DNA of 64,000 nucleotides. Origin: Candidatus Thermokryptus mobilis (GTDB lineage Bacteria; Bacteroidota; Ignavibacteria; Kryptoniales; Kryptoniaceae). The position numbers and the translations under genes are program-made. Below the pieces are notes generated by a model that worked only from the letters and a program-made list of their open reading frames with translations, ran no database searches and was not told the DNA's origin. Shown piece by piece: positions 45,822 to 54,740 of this stretch. Position 1 is the first letter of the stretch; every line of letters starts with the position of its first letter. Location: positions 62,057 through 126,056 of the forward strand of contig NZ_FAOO01000008.1 of NCBI RefSeq assembly GCF_900070205.1, given 5' to 3'.

Positions 45822-46652
45822 GTGAAGTTTAAAGTGGCATTTCAGGGAGAAAGAGGTGCCTTTAGTGAACAAGCAGGGCTTGCATTCTTTGATGAAAGGA
45901 TGGAACCAGTTGCGTTTAACACATTTGAAGATGTTTTTAAAAGTGTTAAGAAAGGTGTCGTTGATTTCGGTGTGATCCCGATTGAGAACTCCCTTTACGG
46001 AAGCATACATCAAAATTACGACCTTCTCCAAAAGTATAATGTTTTCATAGTCGGTGAGGTCAAGTTGAGGATAAGACATTATCTGCTTGCAAATTATGGC
46101 GTGAATTTAAAGGATGTTAAAAAGATTTATTCCCATCCACAGGCACTTGCACAGTGTGAAAAATTTTTGAAAAGCTTGAGCGAGGTTGAAATTATCCCGA
46201 CATATGACACAGCTGGCTCTGCGAAGATGATAAAAGAGAAGAAAATTATGGATGGGGCTGCAATTGCTGGAAAACAGGCGAGGAAATTTTACGGTTTGAA
46301 AATTTTAAAAGCTGGAATTGAAAATCACGAGAAAAATTTCACCAGGTTCTTAATTTTGTCAAGGAAAAAAATTATCGCCAGGGAAAATCCGAAGACATCA
46401 ATTATATTCACCACGAAAAATATACCGGGCGCACTTTATAGAGCGCTTGGTGTATTTGCACAAAGGGATATAAATCTCTTGAAAATTGAGTCAAGACCGA
46501 TAATAGGGCAACCGTGGCGTTATATGTTTTATCTTGATTTTGAAGGAAGCATTGAAGACGAAGTTTGTTCCGATGCGATAAGGGAGTTGAAAAGATTGAC
46601 GGATTACTACAAATTTCTCGGCACATATGAAAAGGGGAGGGAAGTAGGATGA
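45822..46652 (+). CDS. pheA: Prephenate dehydratase
   Basis: Makes phenylpyruvate from prephenate in phenylalanine synthesis. The catalytic domain runs from VAFQGERGAFSEQAG through GVIPIENSLYGSIHQNYDLL, YSHPQALAQCEKFL and the NFTRFLIL block with the conserved Thr-Arg-Phe. A C-terminal ACT domain (TSIIFTTKNIPGALYRALG and LLKIESRPIIGQPWRYMFYLD) binds phenylalanine for feedback control. No chorismate mutase domain is fused. It starts at GTG 45822 and overlaps ftsX by four bases. Confidence 0.94.
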   Translation: MKFKVAFQGERGAFSEQAGLAFFDERMEPVAFNTFEDVFKSVKKGVVDFGVIPIENSLYGSIHQNYDLLQKYNVFIVGEVKLRIRHYLLANYGVNLKDVKKIYSHPQALAQCEKFLKSLSEVEIIPTYDTAGSAKMIKEKKIMDGAAIAGKQARKFYGLKILKAGIENHEKNFTRFLILSRKKIIARENPKTSIIFTTKNIPGALYRALGVFAQRDINLLKIESRPIIGQPWRYMFYLDFEGSIEDEVCSDAIRELKRLTDYYKFLGTYEKGREVG

Positions 46653-47527
46653 GGTTTAGGTATATATTTGGTGAGGCGATTTCGGGTTTTAGGAAATCAA
46701 AGTTGTCCTCCTTTGCATCTATTTTCGTAATTTTTGTCACATTGCTTGCTCTTGGTCTTTTCGCAATGATTGGGTATAATGTCAATAAACTCATCATGTC
46801 AATTAAGGAGAAAATTGAGGTTGAGGCATTTTTAAAGGATGGACTTTCAAATTCGGAGGTTGACTCGCTTAAAAGGGTTATTTCATCGTTTCAGGAGGTT
46901 GAAGATGTTTATTATGTTTCAAAGGAAGAGGCGGTGAAAATTTTTGAAAGGGAGTTCGGAGAAAACATATTCAATATCCTTGATTTTAATCCGCTTCCAG
47001 CGTCTTTCAAGATTAAGTTGAAAGAAAAATACAGAAACTTGCGCGGTGTTAAAGAAGTGATTACGAAGTTAAAGCGAATAGATGAAATTGAAGACATAAG
47101 GTATAGAAGGGCTTTGCTTGGTGTGCTTGAGCGAAGATTTGAATTATTCTCAAGGACTTTCTTGGTTAGTGGTTTTTTGCTGAGTTTAATCTCCGTTCTT
47201 CTCGTCATAAATACGATAAGATTGACAATCTATGCCAAGAGAAAACTTATAAAGACGATGCAACTTGTCGGGGCGACGCGTGGCTTTATTGTTTCGCCTT
47301 TTCTAATCCAGGGTTTATTACAGGGCTTTATAGGGGCGCTTTTTTCAGCTGGTGTGATATATTTGATAGTTGAGATTTTAATCCCAAATTTACCTGACGA
47401 TGTGTTAAGTAATGTTTCAATGCCTAATTTATTTTATCCTATCTTGATATTTTTCGGTTGTCTTCTTGGTTTTATTGGTAGTTGGATTTCGGCGAGAAAA
47501 TTCATAACCGATAAGATAATTTCGTAA
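46649..47527 (+). CDS. ftsX: Cell division protein FtsX
   Basis: Integral membrane partner of the FtsE ATPase; it controls peptidoglycan hydrolases at the septum. Four transmembrane helices (about 22-45, 172-193, 222-245 and 265-285) with the periplasmic loop between the first two (VEAFLKDGLSNSEVDSLKR, VYYVSKEEAVKIFEREFGE). The FtsX C-terminal core has KLIKTMQLVGATRGFIVSPFL. ftsE is not adjacent, so the partner must be elsewhere. It overlaps pheA by four bases (ATGA). Confidence 0.92.
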   Translation: MRFRYIFGEAISGFRKSKLSSFASIFVIFVTLLALGLFAMIGYNVNKLIMSIKEKIEVEAFLKDGLSNSEVDSLKRVISSFQEVEDVYYVSKEEAVKIFEREFGENIFNILDFNPLPASFKIKLKEKYRNLRGVKEVITKLKRIDEIEDIRYRRALLGVLERRFELFSRTFLVSGFLLSLISVLLVINTIRLTIYAKRKLIKTMQLVGATRGFIVSPFLIQGLLQGFIGALFSAGVIYLIVEILIPNLPDDVLSNVSMPNLFYPILIFFGCLLGFIGSWISARKFITDKIIS

Positions 47528-47546
47528 AAACAAAGGCGAGTTGAAA

Positions 47547-47891
47547 ATGAAGGAGTGTATTTTCTGTGAGATAATTTCGGGCAAGATGCCGGCTGATTTC
47601 GTTTATGAGGACGATGAGTTGGTTGCTTTTCACGATATAAACCCGCAAGCTCCTATTCACATCCTTGTTGTCCCGAGGAAGCATTATCCAACGCTTCTTG
47701 ATTTGAAGCCAGAGGATGCCGAACTTGTAGGTCGTTTAATTCTTGTTGCGAATGAGATCGCGAAGAAGTTTAACATTCATAATCGTGGCTTTAGGCTTGT
47801 TTTTAACTGCAACCGTGAATCGGGTCAAAGCATTTACCATGTCCATCTTCACTTGCTGGGCGGAAGGATAATGATGTGGCCACCCGGTTGA
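47547..47891 (+). CDS. HIT family hydrolase (HinT-like)
   Basis: A 114-residue purine-nucleoside phosphoramidase-type HIT protein. The start CIFCEIISGKMPADFVYEDD, the AFHDINPQAPIHILVVPR block and the histidine triad YHVHLHLLGGRIM are typical. The catalytic histidine is the middle one of HVHLH. ATG 47547 is preceded by TTGAAA and a GGCGAG site. It is 19 bases after ftsX. Confidence 0.93.
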   Translation: MKECIFCEIISGKMPADFVYEDDELVAFHDINPQAPIHILVVPRKHYPTLLDLKPEDAELVGRLILVANEIAKKFNIHNRGFRLVFNCNRESGQSIYHVHLHLLGGRIMMWPPG

Positions 47892-47910
47892 TAACAAAAT
47901 TGCTCAGCGT

Positions 47911-48339
47911 ATGAACCTGCACCCGATGCTGGTCCATTTTCCCATTGCTATTTCGGTAATTGCATTTATCTTTGAAGTCCTTGATTTTCTCACAAAAGGG
48001 AAGTTTAAAAATACCACTTTACTTTTTATTTCAATTGTCGTCCTGTCTTCAATTTTTGCAGTTCAGTCGGGAAACATTGAATCGCAAAGGTTGAAACTTT
48101 CAGATGAAGGGTTTAAGGTCTTGACAGAGCATCAAGAAAGCGCGACTTATTCTTTGTTTGTCTTCGGGATTGTATTTATGCTGAAGCTTTATGTTTTTTT
48201 GAGGAGTCAGAAAACCTCATCGTTTTTGGTTTTTGTTTTGTTTTTCCTTTATCTTGTCGGTTTATTTTTTATCTTCAAAACAGCTTACTCGGGCGCTGAA
48301 CTTGTTTTCAAATTTGGCGTAGTGTTAAAACAAAGTTGA
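47911..48339 (+). CDS. DUF2231 family membrane protein
   Basis: A 142-residue protein with four transmembrane helices. The opening MNLHPMLVHFPIAISVIAF is the DUF2231 signature with two histidines near the start. A further conserved-looking histidine is in LTEHQESATYS. The histidines in membrane-near positions have been read as possible haem or metal ligands in the family, but this is not proven. It ends with an overlap of the possible trmB TTG start. Confidence 0.8.
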   Translation: MNLHPMLVHFPIAISVIAFIFEVLDFLTKGKFKNTTLLFISIVVLSSIFAVQSGNIESQRLKLSDEGFKVLTEHQESATYSLFVFGIVFMLKLYVFLRSQKTSSFLVFVLFFLYLVGLFFIFKTAYSGAELVFKFGVVLKQS

Positions 48340-48350
48340 ACGGGTTGAAA

Positions 48351-49046
48351 ATGGGTTTTATTATTGATTGGCGCGGAAGTGATTATCCTTTGGATTTAAA
48401 TTCAATTTTCGGGAGGGATTCAGAAGTTGAACTTGAAATTGGTTTTGGGAACGGGCTTTTTTTGGTGCAGGTTGCAAGCGATCATAAGGAGAAAAATTTT
48501 GTCGGAATTGAACTTGTGAATTTTTTCGCAAGGAAAGCGGAGAAGAAAATTATAAAAGCAGGGCTTGAAAATGTGAGATTGTTCGTCGGCGATGCAAAAC
48601 TTTTGCTTCTGATTTTGTTTCCCGATAGGACTTTTGATCAAATTTATTTCAATTTCCCAGACCCTTGGTTTAAGAAAAGGCACAAGAAAAGGAGGATGCT
48701 TAAGGTTTGTTTTAACCGTCTTCTTGCGAAGCGACTTAAAGATGGAGGTGTTGTTTCAATTGCTACCGATCACCCCGAATTTAGGGATTTTGTCGTTGAG
48801 TCAATGCTTGATTCTGGCTCGTTCATAAGCGAATATCCAGAGGGATTTATACTTGAAAACCCGGGAACTTATCCGACAAAGTATGAGCAGAAGTGGAGAA
48901 GTCAGGGGAAGGAAATTTATTACATGAAGTTCAGGAAAATTTATCATCCGTGTGTTTTTGATATAAACGAATATTTGACGGAGGAAAACCTTTGGTTTTT
49001 GGTTTATTCAAAGGGGCTTGAGAAAGTCCTGCGCAACATAAAATAA
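48351..49046 (+). CDS. trmB: tRNA (guanine-N7-)-methyltransferase
   Basis: Methylates G46 of tRNA using S-adenosylmethionine. SAM-binding ELEIGFGNGLFLVQVA, the catalytic FNFPDPWFKKRHKKRRM and the C-terminal PTKYEQKWRSQGKEIYYMKF block are all present. ATG 48351 gives 231 residues; a TTG at 48336 overlapping the upstream stop would add five. Downstream comes a 129-base intergenic region with a candidate promoter for the next operon. Confidence 0.94.
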   Translation: MGFIIDWRGSDYPLDLNSIFGRDSEVELEIGFGNGLFLVQVASDHKEKNFVGIELVNFFARKAEKKIIKAGLENVRLFVGDAKLLLLILFPDRTFDQIYFNFPDPWFKKRHKKRRMLKVCFNRLLAKRLKDGGVVSIATDHPEFRDFVVESMLDSGSFISEYPEGFILENPGTYPTKYEQKWRSQGKEIYYMKFRKIYHPCVFDINEYLTEENLWFLVYSKGLEKVLRNIK

Positions 49047-49106
49047 ATCCCTTCGCCAGTGTGGGGTAAAATTTTTTGAAATTTTGAGGTAATCCCTTTG
49101 AATTCC

Positions 49107-49136
49107 TTGACTTAATAAGATGAATTTCGGTAAATT
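49107..49136 (+). promoter_or_regulatory. Candidate sigma-70 promoter for the 49176-62816 envelope operon
   Basis: TTGACT (49107-49112), 18-base spacer, TAAATT (49131-49136), about 40 bases before the ATG at 49176. The -10 hexamer is the same as in the two candidates at 14872 and 14933. Confidence 0.5.
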
Positions 49137-49175
49137 AGAACCTGAAGAATAAAAAACATCTACGCCGAAAAATTT

Positions 49176-50804
49176 ATGAGAGCTTTGTTGATCGTTTTCC
49201 TCTCCCTCATATTTCCGCCCTTGTTGGTTTCACAATCTTTAAGGGACTCAGTAGTTGTTTCAAATTTCAGGTTTGTTTATGACAGCACGCTAAGCAACGG
49301 GGTTAGTGTTGAGAATTCAAATGGTTATGTCATTTTAAAGACAAGCGAACTTGAAAACCTCGCTAAGGGTAGAAGAGCAACGATAACTTATTATGGAACA
49401 GGGGCGCCTTTGACTTCAACCGGGACACTTGATACAACAACAGGAAATCCGATGAAAGTAATTGATGGAGACCCGCGGACATTTTGTCAGATAAAACCCG
49501 GGGGAGATGGAAGTTATATTATGATTGACCTAATGGCTATGCGTAGGATAAACAAGGTTGCCATTGTGACATTTGGAGGGAACATGTCATTGAGACCAAG
49601 GGCTTATACGATTTATGTTGGGATGGATTCACTGCAATTGACAAGAATTGTCCAAAAGGTGGATAATCAAGATGTGAAAACAATTGATATATTTGACCCA
49701 ATACTTGCAAGATATGTCAAGGTAAGTTTTGATGCCATTGATAGATTTAGTTCAACGGTCATCTCTGAGATAGAGGTTTATGGTGTTGGTTATTTGCCTT
49801 CCGGAAGTTATGTGTCTCAGGTTATTGATGTTGGTCAGGATGTTAACTGGGGTTGGGCATCCTGGGAAGCGGATTTGCCTGAGGGAACTTCAGTGAAGTT
49901 TCAGTTTAGAACTGGTTCTTCAGCAAAGGTGGATGACTCTTGGGGACAATGGTCGGAGGAAATTGAAAAGCCATCTGTTTTGAATGTTTCGGAACCAAAG
50001 CGATATATACAGTTTAAAGCGAATTTATCAACTTCAACGACTGAAACGCCAGTTTTGAAGAATCTCTTAATTTTTTACGATAAAAAGCCCGTCGCAAGAA
50101 ATATCTCTGTTGATATTGAACCAAAAGTTGTACAGATTCTCAAGCGTTCGGAGATCTCACTAATTTTTGACATTCAAATTGATGATAACTCCCTTGGTGT
50201 TGATACGCTTTTGATGTTTACTCCGTCGCCAGCAAGTGTTGAAGCAGTTCAAGTAAATGGCAGTTCTGTGGCTTATTCAGTTGTTACCACCGGTTATAAT
50301 GTTAAGATAGCTTTCCCACAAACTATTAAGACAAGCGCAAGGGTTATCGTCAAGTTAAGTTTGACGCTTTATCTTGATGTAAATCAATTTCAAGCTATTT
50401 TCATAAGCAAGCTCACACCAGATAACCCACAATTTACAGATGTTAAGACGGTTTTGACAAGCGATGTTCCAGAGAGATTGATCGTTGATTTGCAAGTTAG
50501 CCCAAATCCATTTTCGCCAAATGGAGATGGATTAAATGACAAAGTGCAAATAAGTTTTTTCCTTGCTAATTTAAATGTTGAAAGGAATTTGAAAATTCAA
50601 GTCTTTGACTTGACCGGCAAACTTATCAAGACGATATTTGATGGTCCAAGTAAAGCGTTCGCTTACATATCTTCAAGCTCTTTCTTTTGGGACGGTAGAG
50701 ATGAATCTGGCAGAGTTGTAAGACCTGGTGTTTATCTTCTGAGGGTTGCGATTGGTTCCGATAAAGTTGAATCAATTTTCAAGACAGTAACTGTGGTTTA
50801 TTGA
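49176..50804 (+). CDS. Secreted protein with discoidin-like and FlgD-like C-terminal domains
   Basis: A 542-residue exported protein. Signal peptide MRALLIVFLSLIFPPLLVSQ. Residues about 85-205 look like an F5/8 type C (discoidin) carbohydrate- or surface-binding fold: DGDPRTFCQIKPGGDGSYIMIDLM and ARYVKVSFDAIDRFSST. A middle beta region follows. The C-terminal region has SPNPFSPNGDGLNDK, IQVFDLTGKLIKTIFDG and WDGRDESGRVVRPGVYLLRV, the FlgD Ig-like pattern found on surface proteins of this lineage. First gene of the putative envelope operon; the PorV-like barrel follows after 24 bases. A structural or surface-binding role is inferred. Confidence 0.8.
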   Translation: MRALLIVFLSLIFPPLLVSQSLRDSVVVSNFRFVYDSTLSNGVSVENSNGYVILKTSELENLAKGRRATITYYGTGAPLTSTGTLDTTTGNPMKVIDGDPRTFCQIKPGGDGSYIMIDLMAMRRINKVAIVTFGGNMSLRPRAYTIYVGMDSLQLTRIVQKVDNQDVKTIDIFDPILARYVKVSFDAIDRFSSTVISEIEVYGVGYLPSGSYVSQVIDVGQDVNWGWASWEADLPEGTSVKFQFRTGSSAKVDDSWGQWSEEIEKPSVLNVSEPKRYIQFKANLSTSTTETPVLKNLLIFYDKKPVARNISVDIEPKVVQILKRSEISLIFDIQIDDNSLGVDTLLMFTPSPASVEAVQVNGSSVAYSVVTTGYNVKIAFPQTIKTSARVIVKLSLTLYLDVNQFQAIFISKLTPDNPQFTDVKTVLTSDVPERLIVDLQVSPNPFSPNGDGLNDKVQISFFLANLNVERNLKIQVFDLTGKLIKTIFDGPSKAFAYISSSSFFWDGRDESGRVVRPGVYLLRVAIGSDKVESIFKTVTVVY

Positions 50805-50828
50805 AAAATAATTTGTTTAGGTATCTCA

Positions 50829-51743
50829 ATGAGAAGATTTATCTTTGTGGCTTTTTTAGGAATTTTGAGTTTGAACTTATCTTTTTCGGGCGCTTTCAAA
50901 GACCTAGGACATGGGGCAAGAGCTGTCTCGCTTGGGATTCCTTACATTGCTGTTGCGGATAACCCATACGCGATTTTTTACAACCCAGCTGGGATTGCTC
51001 AATTGAGAGGTTTTGGCTTTGCATCAACTTATTCAAGGTTATATCCGTTTGTTGAGGGAGAAAATCTTCAATATGTGACTTTGAGCTCTGTTATCCCGGT
51101 GTTTTCCTTTTTTGATTTTGGAGCTGGGATTACATATTTCAAAGCGGGTTTATGGAGTGAAAATCAGTTTGTTCTTTCCTTCTCTGGGAAAATTTTAAAA
51201 TCTTTTTATTGGGGTGGGGATGTTAAGTTCTTGAGGTGGTCCGCCTCGGCACCTCCAGGGGAGTCAGGTTATTCATATTTCGGTTTCACATTTGATGCGG
51301 GGGTGATTTTAAATTTAAGTGACTTCATCAAGGGTTCAGATATAAGATTTGGTTTCTCCGTGAAGAATATTACCCGACCGAGCATATCTGTAAATAAATC
51401 GGATGATGCGAAACTGCCGATTGAGTTTGCAGGAGCTATCGTTTATGTTTCAAGAAATTACAACTATCTTGTGGGTCTTGGTTTCTCAAGATCGGAAAAC
51501 AACTTTAAAGTTGAAGCAGGTCTTGAAATTCTTGCGTTTACCTCTAACTTCTTTGATAAAAAGTTTGAATTGCTGTTGCGAAGCTCTGGTGGTTTTGATG
51601 TTAAAGGCACATCCCAGGGAAGTTTAAATCCGGGGATTGGGCTAAGGTATTGGAAATTCAGTATTGATTATGCTTATGTGTATCAGTTTGAAATTCCAGA
51701 TGCAGGTGCAAGCCATAAGTTCAGCATTGAATTTAATTTCTAA
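50829..51743 (+). CDS. PorV/PorQ-like outer-membrane barrel
   Basis: A 304-residue FadL-fold type protein. Signal peptide with LGILSLNLSFSGA. The N-terminal block LGHGARAVSLGIPYIAVADN and the YAIFYNPAGIAQLRG segment are the PorV/PorQ hallmark. Repeating amphipathic strands follow, ending in ASHKFSIEFNF. In type IX secretion PorV shuttles cargo from the translocon to the attachment complex. Here it sits between a protein with a FlgD-like tail and a large barrel, which fits a surface-export role. Exact orthology to PorV or PorQ is uncertain. Confidence 0.8.
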   Translation: MRRFIFVAFLGILSLNLSFSGAFKDLGHGARAVSLGIPYIAVADNPYAIFYNPAGIAQLRGFGFASTYSRLYPFVEGENLQYVTLSSVIPVFSFFDFGAGITYFKAGLWSENQFVLSFSGKILKSFYWGGDVKFLRWSASAPPGESGYSYFGFTFDAGVILNLSDFIKGSDIRFGFSVKNITRPSISVNKSDDAKLPIEFAGAIVYVSRNYNYLVGLGFSRSENNFKVEAGLEILAFTSNFFDKKFELLLRSSGGFDVKGTSQGSLNPGIGLRYWKFSIDYAYVYQFEIPDAGASHKFSIEFNF

Positions 51744-51763
51744 AAAATCATAACTGTGGGAAA

Positions 51764-54721
51764 ATGTCAGTGAGAAAGTTAATAATTCTTATTTTGGTGA
51801 TTTCGTTTGAGGATGCGTTTTCACAGTTCATAGCCAGGGATAAAGAAAGTTATTTGAATTATTCGGGCAGAAACTACGAAAATTACAGCATATCATTCCT
51901 GCGAAAGAGATTTTATGATAATTTTGGGAACTTTTTGATTGATGGGAGTTTAATTTTTGAGTTGCTTGAAAATCAAAGGCAGTTTATCGGGCAAGAGCTT
52001 GGTGGTTTTAGCAGTTTGACGAAATCAAGATTTTATTATCAGTATTTTCAAAATCTTGTAATAGCGAGCGATAATTACAGTGATTTTCAAACTCGCTTAA
52101 TGATAGGTGATGCTATAAGGACGAAGTTCACATCTCTTACCTTTGACAAGGCAAGGTTTAACGGGATAAGATGGGACGGGGCGACGACTAAATATCGTGG
52201 GACATTTATAGCTTCAAGGGTGAGTGACCCGGTTCGTTTCAGGTTTGACGCGCCACTTTTAATTGATGGTGTTCAGAGGACAAGAAATTGGGCTCAGTAT
52301 CTTTTCGGTGGTCACTTTGAGACGGATATAGGTGATGTTTTAACTGTTGGGATGACATATGTCAATCAACACACCCGTAGGATGGATGTTAACGCTCGCG
52401 ACGTTCCGTTTAAAGGTGTTCCAGCAAATGGAGCACCGAGGATAATTTTCGTCCGTATAAGCGATGATTCGCCTCGCGATGGTTCTGGTCCAATTATTTA
52501 TGCTGAGCCAGTTGTAAAAATAAATGGGAAGAGGGTTTCAACGAAAAATATAAACGGTAAGGTGCCAAATCCTCAAGAAACCGTTCTTGGAGCTCCGCTT
52601 CAGTTTTATGTTTTAAGGAATTTTAGCATAGACAGGACTATTTGGGTTGCTGGTGCTGATACATTAAGTTATACCGCTTACACACCTATACAGGGAGGTC
52701 CTGGTTATAAATTGAGGTCGCTTTTATCAGCTTTGCCTGTTTATCCAGAGCAAATTCCAAGCGATGGGAATATAACTTACGCATACATTATACCTTTCGG
52801 GGTTGAGTCGGTTGAGTTTGAAATTATAGTTGCAAATGATTTTAAGATAGAAGCAGCTCATGATTTTGTGAATCGCCTTGATGATTGGAGTCAGAGCGTG
52901 AGGTTAATCTCACATGCTGATTCAATCGCTGTCGGAACACCTACATTTTTCAGGTTGATAAAAAGAGCTGAGGGGAACGTAAAAGATGCTTCAAACAAGC
53001 AAGTTGTGAGGTTTAATTATGCTCTCACGACGGGTATGAGCGTTTATAGTTTGAATTTTAAATTTAATTGGAAGGGGTTTAGCATTGAGGGCGAATTCGC
53101 TCAAAGTTTGGAATGGTCAAAGTATCCAGTCGGAAGAGGTCCCTGGTTTACTCAAACAGGGAATGCTTTTTACATAAAAGCGTCAAAGAAGGTTGGGCGC
53201 TTGACATTTGGATTTGAAAGATATAAAATTGAGCCGGTTTATACGACTGCTTTAAATGTTTATTCGCTTGAAAATAGCTATTATATGCAGTGGACGGGTT
53301 CAGGTTATGCTTATCTTGCGCCAGATGTTTATGGAGTTACTGCGTATGATGTCTCAAGTGATAGAGCTTTTATTCCAGGTGGTGCTTACTTTTCGCTCGT
53401 TGATGATAATGATGACAGGGACAGATGGGAAGATGGGTTTTATTTCTACAATGCGACGCCGAACCCAACCTTTGAAAACTCAGACATTTTAAATCCAACA
53501 CCAGACCCATTTTTGCTCGGTTATAGACAAAATGCAAATGAATTGATCGGATTAACAAGCATTATAAGAAGACCTGATGCCGGGATATTCCCGGGCAAGG
53601 ACAGGAACAACGATGGGATTCCCGACGATGATCAAAATGCGAATGGGATTCCCGATTTTCAGGAGGACTTTTTGACTTATTATAGTGATCCGCCTGTTTT
53701 TGACTATGGTGATGATTGGAATAATAATGGTGTCATTGACGAGCAGGAAAATGATATTTATCCAGATTATCCATACGAGCCAGATATAAATGGATACCAT
53801 GCATTTACAAAAATAAATTTGACGAGGAATTGGTCAGTGCAAGTTGGTTTGATAAAAGAGAACGCACTTGCAAGAGGTGGCATTAACAATGTGGTTTATT
53901 TGAGGACATTTTACACAACTTTTAACCCTCGGCTTGGTTCTTTACTTTTGTATTATGTTATGAAGAGAGTCAGGGATGATATTGGAAATCCGGTTTACAG
54001 GTATAAAGGTGTGATCACTATAACGAGCCCATTTCCCGTTTTTACGGAAGACCCGTTAAATTATCGCAATAGCTTTGTTCATAATCTTTACTTTGAGACA
54101 AGGTATACGCAAATTCCAAATTTAAACATAGAAAACAAGGTTCGTTTTGAGCTAAACTTTCAATATCCCCTTGGGGATGCAACCAAAGCGCTTTTGCCAG
54201 AGGCAAAATATACGGGTGATCAGCTTGAAGGTCGCATTACTCTCCTTGGGCTTGTTCACAAAATTGATTATACGATGAAGTTTCTCGGGGGTCGTCTTGA
54301 GGTGAAGCCTCAATTCAAGGTCAGAACGGTCAAGGAAACAAAGCTTGGTTATGTTGATATTGGAGGCGGTTTGCGTAGAATTACGATCATAAACCAGCAC
54401 ACACAGGAGACGATTCCTATTTTCAGGATTGGATATAAATTAACAGATAGAACGGTTTTCAATTTTGGGCTTCAGGGATTGACGATAATCGGGCTTCCCG
54501 ATGCGTTAGCTTACAGGATAAGGAATTTGAAAGATGGAACTGGGAGTGAAAACAGAGGGACGATAGCGTTTTCGCTTACGAATCAAAGTTCGTATAAAGG
54601 TTATTCAATTGTTGTTGATTTCGGTTATAAATTCACGAAGCGAAAATTTGTAAAACCAGGCGAAGAGAAATTTAGCAGAGATGAATCGGCTATCTTTTTC
54701 ACAGTTATAGCTGGTTTCTAA
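51764..54721 (+). CDS. Large outer-membrane beta-barrel protein with calcium-type loops
   Basis: A 985-residue protein with a signal peptide (LIILILVISFEDAFSQ) and a barrel-like pattern throughout, ending in an aromatic terminal strand (SAIFFTVIAGF). Residues about 605-675 contain Asp/Asn-rich loops of the dockerin/thrombospondin-3 type: KDRNNDGIPDDDQNANGIPD and DDWNNNGVIDEQENDIYPD. These should bind calcium on an extracellular loop. I do not recognise SprA/Sov signatures, so it is not called as the type IX translocon, though size and neighbours are suggestive. It lies 20 bases after the PorV-like gene and 19 before the giant TPR protein. Confidence 0.7.
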   Translation: MSVRKLIILILVISFEDAFSQFIARDKESYLNYSGRNYENYSISFLRKRFYDNFGNFLIDGSLIFELLENQRQFIGQELGGFSSLTKSRFYYQYFQNLVIASDNYSDFQTRLMIGDAIRTKFTSLTFDKARFNGIRWDGATTKYRGTFIASRVSDPVRFRFDAPLLIDGVQRTRNWAQYLFGGHFETDIGDVLTVGMTYVNQHTRRMDVNARDVPFKGVPANGAPRIIFVRISDDSPRDGSGPIIYAEPVVKINGKRVSTKNINGKVPNPQETVLGAPLQFYVLRNFSIDRTIWVAGADTLSYTAYTPIQGGPGYKLRSLLSALPVYPEQIPSDGNITYAYIIPFGVESVEFEIIVANDFKIEAAHDFVNRLDDWSQSVRLISHADSIAVGTPTFFRLIKRAEGNVKDASNKQVVRFNYALTTGMSVYSLNFKFNWKGFSIEGEFAQSLEWSKYPVGRGPWFTQTGNAFYIKASKKVGRLTFGFERYKIEPVYTTALNVYSLENSYYMQWTGSGYAYLAPDVYGVTAYDVSSDRAFIPGGAYFSLVDDNDDRDRWEDGFYFYNATPNPTFENSDILNPTPDPFLLGYRQNANELIGLTSIIRRPDAGIFPGKDRNNDGIPDDDQNANGIPDFQEDFLTYYSDPPVFDYGDDWNNNGVIDEQENDIYPDYPYEPDINGYHAFTKINLTRNWSVQVGLIKENALARGGINNVVYLRTFYTTFNPRLGSLLLYYVMKRVRDDIGNPVYRYKGVITITSPFPVFTEDPLNYRNSFVHNLYFETRYTQIPNLNIENKVRFELNFQYPLGDATKALLPEAKYTGDQLEGRITLLGLVHKIDYTMKFLGGRLEVKPQFKVRTVKETKLGYVDIGGGLRRITIINQHTQETIPIFRIGYKLTDRTVFNFGLQGLTIIGLPDALAYRIRNLKDGTGSENRGTIAFSLTNQSSYKGYSIVVDFGYKFTKRKFVKPGEEKFSRDESAIFFTVIAGF

Positions 54722-54740
54722 TTTTCGGAGGTGAAGCAAG

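Noticed and set aside
51764..54721. Calling this barrel SprA/Sov, the type IX translocon
   Set aside because: Shorter than SprA (about 2400 residues) and no SprA signature could be recognised.
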